A stretch of 64,000 nucleotides of DNA, taken from Cercis canadensis (Eukaryota; Streptophyta; Magnoliopsida; Fabales; Fabaceae). A program made the position numbers and the translations under genes. This document shows, piece by piece, positions 1 through 10,632 of this stretch. The number at the start of each line of letters is the position of its first letter. The first letter of the stretch is position 1. Below the pieces are notes generated by a model, which searched no databases, was not told where the DNA came from, and worked only from the letters and a program-made list of their open reading frames with translations. Location: contig QAOA01003028.1 in assembly GCA_003255065.1 (NCBI GenBank), positions 525,056-589,055 on the forward strand, given 5' to 3'.

Positions 1-447
1 ACACAACATAATTTTTATAAGTTACTGTTAATTACTATTCCTCCAATGATCACATCTAAAAAATTTAACCTTTTCTATGTAATGGGAGAAAATAAATCTA
101 CATAAATGACTTTTGTAATGACAGTCATGTATATCACAAACTTTTAAAAATGCCATATATTCCATAAGAGATTATATATGATTTCAACAAAACTAAGACA
201 AAGATGTGGCATATAGAAATTGCACCAAGTTTTGAACATATTTTTCATTATATTTTATTTCACTTTAAAATATAATGCAGACAATNTTTGAACATATTTT
301 TAAAAATATTTTATTTCACTTTAAAATATAATGCAGACAATTTCATAACAAAAGCATATGTTTGGTCGAAATAACTTTATCAAAATATTGAATAGTTTCT
401 TATTTTATTTTACATGTTGTCTTTTGAACAAAATGATGTTATTGTTA
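1..447. other. AT-rich intergenic sequence
   Basis: I see no coding exon or RNA gene here. The sequence is low-complexity AT-rich DNA. It contains a 55-bp direct repeat (231-285 and 287-341) on either side of the single N at 286, which looks like an unmerged assembly overlap. Confidence 0.6.
231..341. repeat. 55-bp direct repeat around single N (286)
   Basis: Bases 231-285 and 287-341 are nearly identical and separated only by one N. The simplest reading is two contig ends that overlap but were joined without merging, so the second copy is probably not real. Confidence 0.7.
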
Positions 448-650
448 TGGGAAATTCTATGATACTTCATGTGTATGCTATATTACACTAACGTAGCAAG
501 TATACGTAATTTTTATATTTTATTTTATATAAAATAAATTTATTTTATTTTTTCAAACAAACTTAAGAATAATTAATTTGTACACATATCATTCACACAT
601 TAACTATTCTTGTATAATATAACATACAATAAAACATCTAAGAAATCTCC
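448..650 (-). mobile_element. MITE-like dispersed repeat, copy 1
   Basis: This AT-rich stretch is the reverse complement of the element at 30190-30401. It shares the end 'attctatgatac' and the opposite end 'aagaaatctcc', and the interior 'aataattaatttgtacac' matches closely. It carries no ORF. I could not see a clean target duplication for this copy, so it is older or its ends have decayed. Family membership rests on the alignment to the copies at 15463 and 30190. Confidence 0.6.
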
Positions 651-1152
651 GTGTTATTTCTATAGACATGAATAACCCCTAAAAAAATGTGGGTTAAGCT
701 CTCATTATAGCAAGCCGCTAGAACCGGACCTATATGACCTAGCCCAAATTGGGCTGGTCTGGTTGGGGGACGAGTCAGGCTTATGGCGCTTTTTCCTTTT
801 TTTTTCATTGAAATCAAAAACCCTTTATAACCCCCAACAATTTCAAAAAATATTTTTTTTTTTGTGTGAAGGAAACTACATTTAAAAGTACTGAAACAGT
901 AAAAATGAATTTTAAATAATTTAAATTAGATTTTATATTCTAAGAAATGAAAAAAGTTAGTTATAAAAAATTAACATGTTGAATTACTTAATTATTTTAT
1001 GCATTTTATTACTTATAGATAAAAAGTACAAAAAGAATAAAATTTTTAAACAAGTGCTTCATCATAAAAATGATTAAAATATCTCTTATATTATATAGTT
1101 AAGTTATCATATTTAAATATAAATAAAATAATCACATAACAAAATATAACTA
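651..1152. other. Intergenic sequence, no gene seen
   Basis: Mixed AT-rich sequence with a short GC-richer patch near 700-790. I found no conserved reading frame and no RNA gene. Confidence 0.5.
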
Positions 1153-1161
1153 CATAAATCT

Positions 1162-1379
1162 GGCACTTTGACCAAATAAATGTAGTTTGGAAAGTTAATT
1201 TCACAAATAGGGTAGTCAGAAACATAATTACGGAAATAATGTAGTTTAAAAAAAATTGAAAATTAAAAAAAAAAAGTATTCGTCAGACGCGGGGCCCACA
1301 GAAGCGCCGTGGGCCCTCCGGAGCCTGCTGACTGAACGCGCCATGGGGCCCGCGGCGCGTCTCTTCTTGTCGTGTGTGC
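1162..1379. repeat. Left terminal inverted repeat of Pack-MULE
   Basis: Pairs with 2193-2411 over about 218 bp with scattered mismatches and small indels. The outer ~100 bp is AT-rich and the inner ~80 bp is GC-rich, unlike everything around it. Confidence 0.9.
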
Positions 1380-1427
1380 CGATGAGGTTCTTGAAGCACG
1401 CAGTAAGTGTTAAATTGGACATACTCC

Positions 1428-2137
1428 TCATAGTTCTGTGTTGTCTTGGTCCTGCCTCACCGTAGCTCCAAGATTGCCCGTGGCCTGTGAAGCCTTCTCC
1501 TTGGTAGCCTCGTATTCAGCCTTGGCCTCTTTAGTCATGGTGTTCTTTGCTGACTCGTATGCCTCACCCACTTTATGTTTAACTTGGTCAAAGGAATCCT
1601 CCGCTTTGTCTTTACCATGTCCCATCGCCTCGCTTACCTTCTCTTTAGCATCAGAAGCCATATTTGAGGCCTTGTTCATTCCCTGTTGGGCTTGATCATA
1701 GGCATTAGCTACTTTCACTTTCCCATTGGCATTTGGTACTGTCTCCTCATAAACATCATCCAATTGCTGCTTAGCATTATCATAAGCATTCCATGACTTC
1801 TCCCTAGCATATCCAATCGAGTCAACCACGCCATCTTTGGCATTCCTAACCTTAACTGAAGCCTCGTCCATTTTTTGCTTAGCATTATCATAGGTATCTG
1901 CCATTTTAACTCTGGCTTGACCCATTGCATCATTAGCCTTATTCGTCACCTTCTCAGTTGCCATTTGGATCCTCTCACCAGCTCCATCATAGGCCTCGGC
2001 AACTTTTTCCTTTCCAAGTGACATGGATTCTGACACCGTTTTCTTAGCATCAGCTATCTTATCTGACACCTTTTTTGCAGCCTCACGAGCCGTGTCAGCC
2101 ACCTCGCTGGACTTTTGAGAAGCATAATCCGAAGCTC
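1428..2137 (-). pseudogene. Captured last exon of a LEA (group 3, LEA_4-like) protein gene
   Basis: An open frame of about 235 codons encodes a highly charged protein rich in Ala, Lys, Asp and Glu. It has many degenerate 11-residue repeats of the type A-Y-D-x-A-K-x-K, typical of group 3 late embryogenesis abundant proteins, which are disordered until drying and then fold into amphipathic helices. The frame opens right after an AG at 2138-2139 with an intron-like tail upstream (2138-2192), so the piece looks like a final exon plus the 3' end of its intron. Exon 1 is absent. The codon at 2100-2102 is GTG, not ATG; the first in-frame ATG is at 2022-2024. The frame has no internal stop and ends in NTEL. 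It lies wholly inside the Pack-MULE. It could be expressed from an inverted-repeat promoter, but that is inference. Confidence 0.8.
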
Positions 2138-2192
2138 CTATACATATTAATCAAGAATGCTGTGCAGATTCAACGGTCAAATTCCTCAGCCC

Positions 2193-2411
2193 TGGCGCGC
2201 ACGACAAGAAGAGACGCGCCGTGGGCCCCATGGCGCGTCCAGTCAGCAGACGCCGGCGGGCCCACGGCGCGTCTGTGGGCCCCACGTTTGACGAATACTT
2301 TTTTTTTTAATTTTCAGTTTTTTTTAAACTACATTATTTTCGTAATTATGTTTCTGACTACCCTATTTGTGAAATTAACTTTCCAAACTACATTTATTTG
2401 GTCAAAGTACC
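2193..2411. repeat. Right terminal inverted repeat of Pack-MULE
   Basis: Reverse complement of 1162-1379. The outer end abuts the 9-bp target duplication CATAAATCT at 2412-2420. Confidence 0.9.
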
Positions 2412-2547
2412 CATAAATCTACCAAAAAAATTATAACTAAAGAATATTTTGATAATTTTACGTAATATAGCATTTTTTTCCTTCTTTCAAGTTCTATATT
2501 TTTTCCCTAAAACACACACACACTCCAGAGTCCTTGTCCTGAATGAA

Positions 2548-2555
2548 TATAAATA
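2548..2555 (+). promoter_or_regulatory. TATA-like box of the MOC1 gene
   Basis: TATAAATA lies about 130 bp upstream of the preferred start codon (2681) and 82 bp upstream of the alternative ATG at 2630. It is the only good TATA match between the Pack-MULE and the gene. Confidence 0.5.
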
Positions 2556-2680
2556 GACAAACGAGGATAATTTAATTTGAGCGTGTTTGCTGCCCCCTCT
2601 TCCCTCCACTTTTCCCTTGTGGTTCTTACATGGAACCTCTGCAATTCACACCAGAGTGCCACCAAGCTCGAATCTTTTTC

Positions 2681-5600
2681 ATGACATCACTCTCTTCCAA
2701 ACTCAAACCCACCATCTCCTTCACCTCCATTAACATCAGAGCCTTCTGCGCCTCTTCTCTCACCTTAACCCAAACCCAGAATCTAAATCACTCACAGATT
2801 GCAATTCCCGAGAAAACTGTTCGAAGAGACACTGGCAAGAGCAAGGTTAAGGTCTCTAATGCGCAGCTGAAAGAGAATTGGTTGGCTTCACTATCTTATC
2901 CTTTCCCAGAAAAGACCCAGCTTTTGAATGGAGGAGAGGACTTGACCCAGAACAATGAGGGTTCCGAGTGGGTCATTGGAATTGACCCAGATATCGCTGG
3001 TGCTGTGGCGCTCTTGAAAAGCGATGAGCCTGGCTGCTCTGCTCAGGTAAAATGCCTATTCTTGTTCTGTTGGATAAAATACTTTGCTTTTTGGTTGAAA
3101 TGGTTAGAGAGAGTGCTTTATCAATGGACAAATTATAAATAAGATTTTGAAGTCAGCGACTGTGCTAAATTTCTCTAAGGAATTTTTGGGGTGTAGTTCA
3201 GAATTGCCAATGAACAACTTAAAAATCAAAATTTGAAGTGCTACATATGTGCATCTGTGCGAGTTTTGTCTAAGGAATTGTTGGATGCATTTAGGAATGT
3301 ACTGAGAAGGTGTTTGTACCGCACCAAAGAAGATAAAATGTTTGTTTCTAGTAAGTGACAATCAGTTGGGATTTTGAAGTTTGGCTATTATGCCATAGAA
3401 GGATTGCCATTTAGTCTAGTTTGGTTGACGCTTGGGATTGCCTTTATGGCAGTGCATGAGTTATTTTGGAATAAAAGAAGTGTTTATGTATGTCATTTAT
3501 GCCTGCAAAAACTATGCTTTGCCTCCTTGTGCTAGTAGTTGTTGTTGTATGTTGACCTATGCATTTACATTCTACTTGTAAACAGTTCTCTGTGTCTTCT
3601 TATATGTATTGTGGGTTTTAGCCTTCAGGTTTGCATATGTTCATATGCATGTTTATTTGTCAAATATCTTGGAGGAATAAGATATATTCGTCCAAAGAAA
3701 GAAAATGAGGTCTGCTGTATTTTGTATACAACACTTGTCTTGGGCCTTTTATTTGCTTGTATTGGAGCTTTCAAACAGGATTGTTTGCAGTATTTGTTAG
3801 GAACTAAGAAGCTTGAAATATTTAAGAAGCAGAGGAATGGAAACATGGGTGGGCTAGGACTTTGTGCTTAAGAATTTGGGGCTTTTTTCATTTTGAGCGT
3901 GCGCATATATACTTTTGCTAATCAAAATTTAAAAATAAAAAGAAAAGAAATTATTGTCTGTTGCCCATAGGTATATGAATAAGTGAGATTGCTGATAGAA
4001 GAACAGTTATTTGCTATTAAAGTAATAAGAGGTTCCTCTGCCACAAGGTGCCAAGTGCTAGGAGGAAAAACCATTTATATCCTTATTCTGATCAAATTAG
4101 TTTGTTTTCTTAATTTGTTTGTTGATGGAAACTATTAAGCTGCTTCTTAGTTTCTAAAAAGAGCTTCATATGAACTATGGAGAATAATTAATGATGATGT
4201 TTAATGCTGTGTATGATTTTGATTTCTTCAAACACAAAATAGTCAATGAAAGTATGTAAGTTGGATGATGGTTGAGTTAGATTAGATTTCCTTTCTATTT
4301 TTGTGAATTGGCTTTAGATCCTTTATTTTCCTTAATTTTATTGTTTTAGATAGCTAGAACATACATCTTTTTAAGAACTTAATCTCTCGAATGTAATGTG
4401 GCGTCAATGATTATACCATTTTAGAATATGTGCAGGTATTCGACTCTCCACATGTGCAAATACTTGTTGGCAAAAGAACTCGAAAGCGCTTAGATGCCAA
4501 GTCTATCGTTCAGTTGGTTCGTAGTTTTAATGCTCCAATTGGTATATTCAGTTTTCTCTTTTTCTATCTCTACACACATGCAAATCATTTTCTAGACTGC
4601 TTTTGTTATGCTCTTCTTCAACTAAGAATTTTATCTACTAGTTACATAAATGGTGGAAATGATTTATTGTTGACTTTGGTCGAACCATATGTTTTATCAT
4701 GTTCTCATAGTCATTAGCCTCCATGTTAAAGTTGTTGTCCTCTTTTTCTTTCTATTTAAGGCTATTGTTCTCATCTCCAGCTAGGATAGTACTATAGCAT
4801 GTTGAAACAACCTTACTTGATTTCTTGTAAGAATTTCATTCCACTTCTGTTGTTTGGGTAACTGTGTACCATTACTTTCTAGAATGTGAAATGTAAAGTA
4901 AAAGGAAATTCTGGACTCTCAGAGAATAGATAAGTTTAATACACAGACCTTGTACAGTTGGAAAAAGAAATAGTTGTGCACTCACATTGTAGGGACTTAC
5001 TAGCCGAATTGACTATTATATTTACTACTCTCCACTTTACTACCATAAGCTTTCTTAAGATCTAAAGTTACATAGGTAGAAGTTGCCAATTTATTCTTTC
5101 TAATGTGTGAAGAACTAAATTGATATTCCCATATTTACATTACAGGTTCTAAATATTGTGGTTAATAACCTTATTTATATATTTTTGTGGAAAGACTACA
5201 GAATGGTTTTTAGCGGTTTCAGTTGATTTAACTTCATATTTTCCTTTTTTTTTTCCTGTCCTGTATCTCAATCTGCTGGTTTGTTGGTCCACAAATTTGT
5301 GCTTGTGATACATAGTGGTTACTTATTTCCTTCTTTCTTTCGTAATGTAAATAATGCACTTCCCATAATAAATCCTTAGTTAGCTGCTGTAATTTTGTAA
5401 TCATTATTTTTATTTTTCAAATTTCTTTTGACAGTTGACACTTTTTATGCTTGGCAATTTGCAAATTGACTTTTGCTTTCATTAGGAACCACTGCATACA
5501 TAGAGCAGTCAATCCCGTATCCACAAGATGGGAAGCAGGTTGGTATTGTCCCTTTAATCAAAAGATGTTTTAAAATTTTCTGTTGACTTCATTTATTGCT

Positions 5601-8304
5601 GCTTCTCTACTCTTTTTCTCTAACTCACTGCTTTCATAGACACCCATTCATGTCACCTGGCCTGGGCATAACTCAAAACATGATTCTGCATCAAATACCC
5701 TCTGTTGGGAAGAAAAACTGACCTAAAGAGTATGAATTCAATTTGTTATTTCCTTCAACTTGATGAGAGCATCTTCTTGACTCCACAACAGAATGTCCAT
5801 TCACCTTTTTTTGTAGTATTGAACTCATTCACATTAAGCTGTTTAAGCTTGAGGTAAAGGTTCTCATCTAAAGCAAAACATTGATGAAGAATTTCATTGG
5901 AGTGCCAAGGATGTGAGCGTTTATTTTTTATGCACCTTAACAGGAAAAAATATTAACTTTTCCTTGTGTAATATTGTTACTATGACTTAATATTTAAGGA
6001 TTTATGAGAAAAGAATAAGAGAGGGGGGGGGGGGGGGGGNGGGGTGTTCATATTATTGATATTGATTGAGGCATGAGTAATGAAAGAATCATCTGTCCAT
6101 TTGATTATACTAAAGGAAATGAGCCATACCTGGTCTCTAGCATTAAATTAATCTATTTCAAGCAGAGTATGAAGAGCTTACTGTTGTTGGCAAAGGAAGA
6201 TTCAAAGGATTGGGTTTATTGAGATTTCTTGATGGTGTATCAGACCTTGGTGAGTGCTGTGGGTAGCTTGTCAGGGGATATCTGAAGCTCACAAATGATT
6301 GGAGCTAATCATTCAAGCTAAGAATTATATAATAAATTAATAACTGTTACTAAAAGTGTGATCCAGGAAATGACAATGCTGAATTTTAAATGTTTAAAGA
6401 TTATGTTCCCATGAAATGTGTTTCACCATCATGGGATTTCTTCTATGATTAACTCTTAAATTTTTACTACAAAATTACAATTTCAGTCTGTTTGTATTAA
6501 CATTCAGAAAAGTATGTTTCAATTTTGATGTAACTCAGATCAATGTTTTTTGTCCCCTCTCATCTTCTGCAATTAAGGGCTGGTGGAGCGGAGGATTTGG
6601 GTATGGGATGTGGATTGGAATCTTAGTTGCCTCAGGATTTTCTGTCGTTCCGGTGCCATCTTTTACTTGGAAAAACAAATTTGAACTCTCTGGAAGCGGG
6701 ATTACAAAGGTTGGTTTGGTCATAAATTACAGACTGCAGTGATGTTTTCTAATTATCTAATGCAATCTGTTTCATTTTGAATTTTTTTCTTTCTCCAAGA
6801 AATTTGGCATAAAGAGCAAATATGATAGTTGAAACAGTTAATATTTATTCAACATTTTGCGTATTCTGAAGGTATCATGATTATGTTGCGGAAAATGGCT
6901 TTCAAATTGAGTTCAAGTGTAGTTGGGAAAGGGGAAGCATGCAAAAATGGAGAGGAAAGGAACATATTTGCACATCCACTGGGTATGACTGATTAAAAGA
7001 AATAAGTAAAAATTGGAAAGATGACAATTTTCTGCTGTGGCCTATGGCTTTTATTCTCTCTCCACCACAAGCATAAGAAAGTGGTATCTTTTGCTTTTGT
7101 CCTGCTTTTCCGTCCTTCTGTGAAAAAGCAGTCGTTTGTGTAATTGTTTCACTTTTGATATGTTACACTGCTTTCTTTCATGGAACATTACATTAGTTTG
7201 GTTGTTATTATCTTGGGGAACTTCCAGAAACAAAATGTCATTGCAAAAGAACATAAAGAATCTTTTGTTTGACCTGAATCCTCTGACCAATATTTAAAAA
7301 AATATTATTTTATAGTGGCATTATGAAGTAATCGTTTCCTCTTATGGTTGTTATTTTTCTGCTCCTTAACCTGATTAAAAGTGTTGTTCATTTGTCTCCT
7401 TTTTCATGGTAAATGTGATCCAAAGCTGATCTAGAAGCATCCAAGGATGCCCTGGTGCATGTTATGCACCACAGCTAGATCTTTAAACATGTCTTTGCAG
7501 AAGGCACTCATTTCTTGATGACAGGTTATAGATAGTGGTTGAACAGAAGACTGTTGAGAATTTTGCAAAGGTGGCTGCCTGTTTTTGAAGCCTTTGTGCC
7601 ACTCGCATGTTTGTCTAGTTGGATCCTTTAGTGAGGTTTTGTGCGTCTACGTCCAAGTTTATAATTATAGCTTCAAGGTTGTGAAAGAGAAGGAAACTGA
7701 TTTCTAGCTGTTCCTAGAACTGCTAATATCTCTAACAATGAGTTTTGAACAGAGATACACATATACGATGTTCACAAGTGATTTTGTTGACCTTCTGATA
7801 GAATATGCAGTGCACAATTCATTATAGAATCTTATGTAATAATAGCACTATGAATGGAATGGATTACTTATAAATACATATAATTAATTTCCAGATTTTG
7901 TTGTTGGATTTTGACACTACAGGATGATAGCAGGAGACTGGCATCCACATTATTTCCATCATTGAGTTCCATGTTAAGAAGAAAAAAAGATCATGGTAGT
8001 TATTTCTCTCATCAGTCCATCATTTAACTTCTATGCTGGTCAATGATGAAAAAAATATCTCAAAAATTTATAAGAATGAGAATGTTAATGGGACTTACCC
8101 AAGTCAAAGTCATAAACAGCTTTGGAACATTCTAAAATTCAATCATTTAAAGATCATGGAATTTATTAAAAAAAATTGAGGGACTTAACAGATTTTTTTG
8201 TTGCAGGAAGGGCTGAGGCTCTACTAATTGCTGCATATGGCAAAGGCCAGAAGAATAGTTTGGACTCATCATGCAACTCCATCTTGGAGAAAATTGAAAC
8301 GTGA
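2681..8304 (+). CDS. MOC1: Chloroplast Holliday-junction resolvase MOC1
   Basis: Six exons join in frame: 2681-3046, 4436-4541, 5486-5538, 6578-6709, 7923-7995, 8207-8304, giving 275 aa; an ATG at 2630 would add 17. The first ~90 residues are Ser/Thr-rich and basic like a plastid transit peptide. The rest is a RuvC/RNase H-fold nuclease: [14 protein letters not shown] (residues 100-113, first acidic residue D102), [21 protein letters not shown] (E164), a Trp/Gly-rich block [22 protein letters not shown] (D220/D221) and [15 protein letters not shown] (E247). The four spaced acidic residues are what the metal-dependent resolvase family needs. MOC1 resolves four-way DNA junctions so that plastid nucleoids can segregate. 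All introns are GT-AG. Intron 3 holds a poly-G tract with an N at 6040. The promoter region carries the Pack-MULE. The identification is strong from family motifs. Confidence 0.92.
6023..6044. repeat. Poly-G tract with single N (6040)
   Basis: A mononucleotide run in intron 3 of MOC1. The N marks an unresolved length. Confidence 0.8.
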
Positions 8305-8379
8305 AATTGGCATATTTCCCTTGGCTTGTTGTCTCTGTAAGTAGTAGGGCAGTTATCTGGAAGACAATGAATTTGTGAT

Positions 8380-9135
8380 TGATGGAGGCTCTTAACAGAT
8401 TTTTAACTTCAGAGCTTATGCATCTGTTGGATATATATGAAGCCCGGTAAATGAGAGATGCTGCATTATTTAGTGATTGTACTTCATTCTGGTAGGATTT
8501 GTTTCTGCTGATGTACATGATGTTGTAAAGGACATGTAGGCATTGGATCAACAACCCTTTCAATATCTCCTGCTTCTTCCCACACAGATCTAACCCACCC
8601 CATTACTGTGGTTTTCTACATAAATGTGGAATCTAGTACCTTCTTCCTTCCTGGTTATTAGCTCAAGCAAAACCACTCACTCCATAACTATATACATCAC
8701 ACTGCCCACTCTGTACTATTGCATTTACTGTCATAGTCATAGGCCAATCAATGGAAACATGTTAATCCATATGAGAATGTGAAAGGAAAAAACGTAGAAT
8801 TAACCAATAATAATAAGAGTAGAAGAGTTACCTGGTGCTGTATACCCAACTGTACCAGCAAACCATAGTCATGGAGGTTACCAGTGAACTTATTATTCAT
8901 AAGGTCCAACGCACTAAACTATTTTCCAAAGAAACTGATAGTTAACAACACAAATGTCTGCAAGTGATTCAATTGTCCATTTCTTGTCCCAGTTGACCAG
9001 AAATCCCATAACCAGAGAGGTTAAGGGAGACGATATTGAGAGCATAGAGTAGAATCATAGGCATTCCTACTTGAGTTTATGGGAGGAGGCACAAATATCC
9101 ACGGCCTCGAGAGTCATAATTTTCAAGTTATGCTA
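8380..9135 (-). pseudogene. LRR receptor-like kinase remnant (PEPR-like)
   Basis: Read on the minus strand, pieces of an LRR receptor kinase appear in order but in shifting frames. VSLNLSGYGISGQLG (about 9000-9040) is an LRR start. LDLMNNKFTGN (8884-8910) is another LRR. They are followed at once by kinase pieces: GTVGYTAPG (8829-8858, activation-segment end), DVYSYGV then LLELITRK after a frameshift (8650-8700), and GWVRSV (8584-8606). The middle of the receptor (most LRRs, membrane span, N-lobe of the kinase) is missing, and several frameshifts and stops intervene. The motif set resembles the PEPR type of peptide receptors. It lies immediately 3' of MOC1, on the opposite strand, and overlaps the likely MOC1 3' UTR. 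Confidence 0.75.
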
Positions 9136-9852
9136 AGGGTGGAAAATGAATGGATCGTAGATAGATATCAAAAAAAGAGTTTATTATTCTTTGGTGCTTG
9201 GTGTTAGAGGAAAAGACAATTCAGTTTTAAATATGGGGACTTCTAGTTTGGTGCTTTTTATACCATATGAAATGACCAAAATACTTATAGGTTTCATATG
9301 GTTATTTTGTTTATATATATATATGTGATTACTTTATTTATTTTTGAACATGAAAATTACNCATGGAGGTTACCAGTGAACTTATTATTCATAAGGTCCA
9401 ATGCACTAAACTATTTTCCAAAGAAACTGATAGTTAACAACACAAATGTCTGCAAGTGATTCAATTGTCCATTTCTTGTCCCAGTTGACCAGAAATCCCA
9501 TAACCAGAGAGGTTAAGGGAGACGACATTGAGAGCATAGAGTAGAATCATAGGCATTCCTACTTGAGTTTATGGGAGGAGGCACAAATATCCACGACCTC
9601 GAGAGTCATAATTTTCAAGTTATGCTAAGGGTGGAAAATGAATGGATCGTAGATAGATATCAAAAAAAGAGTTTATTATTCTTAGGTGCTTGGTGTTAGA
9701 GGAAAAGACAATTCAGTTTTAAATATGGGGACTTCTAGTTTGGTGCTTTTTATACTATATGAAATGACCAAAATACTTATAGGTTTCATATGGTTATTTT
9801 GTTTATATATATATATGTGATTACTTTATTTATTTTTGAACATGAAAATTAC
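8870..9852. repeat. 491-bp direct duplication around single N (9361)
   Basis: Bases 8870-9360 and 9362-9852 are nearly identical, differing by a few substitutions, with one N exactly between them. The repeat covers the LRR part of the receptor-kinase remnant and the left arm of a fold-back element. The exact N junction argues for unmerged contig ends or two haplotypes placed in series, rather than a true tandem duplication. Confidence 0.85.
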
Positions 9853-10039
9853 GTATGTGAACAAAATAATCACATAACACATACGATAACCACATATTAT
9901 GCTAATAGAATAACTATATAGTACCTAGAAATATTTTTGTTATTTAATATAGTATGAAAGACACCAAACTAGAAGTCTCCAATATTTGGAAGTGAATTGT
10001 CTTTTCCTCTAATATCAAGTCCCTAAGAATAATAAACTC
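9669..10039. mobile_element. Fold-back MITE with ~100-bp inverted repeats
   Basis: The sequence starts 'gagtttattattctta' and ends with its reverse complement. The two arms pair over about 95-100 bp (for example 'ttagaggaaaagacaatt' in both). The core is AT-rich with no ORF. A partial copy of the left arm (9177-9360) sits before the N at 9361 as part of the duplicated segment. I could not define a target duplication, so the superfamily is open. Confidence 0.7.
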
Positions 10040-10632
10040 AATTTTAAATGGTTATTAGATGATCAAGAAAGTGAAGCACATGAAGAGCTCGCTTGTGCTG
10101 CTGCTGTTACGTTCAAAAAGCATTTTAGAATTTACCAAAAAAAAGCATCTTGAAACATAAAATGGCTTAAATATTGATATAACACTTTAATATGGACGTT
10201 CACTAACAGTATTTAAAAGATAAGCAGTTAACTAGAGATAGAAAATTACATTTCTCATAATTTCTGGTGATAGAAAAATGATTTTCCGATTCCTGCTCAT
10301 CTTTGGACACCTCTTTCAAAAGAAATTATGCTTTGGAAGATAGACTCTAAAATGTACTTCAATTCGATCACATTGTCTTGAAAAATCTTCAATAACAATA
10401 TATCCCTCCCCTCCCCACTCTCTACTTGCATGTTTACGTCATCTTCCTTGTATATAATAATTGGTACACAAAAGTATTGCGGAGCCATGATCACCATGTT
10501 GATTGCAGAGGCAGGCATAGTGACTGTTGAGAAGCGCTCCATTCAAATAAGAGGCCTACTAGTGATCACTGTGGTTTGTCATCTGCCATGTTTGCTTCTG
10601 AGAACTTCAGACCCTAAATATATTCCATGCTT
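10040..10632. other. Intergenic sequence, no gene seen
   Basis: It separates the fold-back element from the 3' end of the methyltransferase gene. Short open frames on both strands (for example near 10297-10542) lack recognisable motifs. Part of it is probably the 3' UTR of the methyltransferase. Confidence 0.45.

Larger units (their letters stand above)
1162..2411. mobile_element. Non-autonomous MULE carrying a LEA gene fragment (Pack-MULE)
   Basis: The ends are long inverted repeats, about 1162-1379 and 2193-2411. They begin GGCACTTTGACC on the left and, reverse-complemented, GGTACTTTGACC on the right. Both include a GC-rich inner block containing 'gggccc' and 'ggcgcgtc' motifs. The element is flanked by a perfect 9-bp direct repeat, CATAAATCT, at 1153-1161 and 2412-2420. 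A 9-bp target duplication with TIRs over 200 bp is the hallmark of Mutator-like elements. There is no transposase inside. The cargo is part of a host LEA gene in antisense orientation, which makes it a Pack-MULE. The right end lies about 137 bp upstream of the TATA-like box of the next gene (2548), so the element sits in that gene's promoter region. Confidence 0.9.

Noticed and set aside
1246-1465. Short open frames on both strands in the left MULE inverted repeat
   Set aside because: They arise from the GC-rich TIR and have mirror images in the right TIR. There is no protein motif.
8147-8563. 138-codon minus-strand frame next to MOC1
   Set aside because: Most of it overlaps the last exon and 3' flank of MOC1. 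Its receptor-kinase-like parts are out of frame and belong to the relic at 8380-9135.
8870-9852. Apparent 491-bp tandem duplication of the receptor-kinase relic
   Set aside because: The two copies are separated by exactly one N, as at other joins in this window. An assembly overlap is the simpler explanation.
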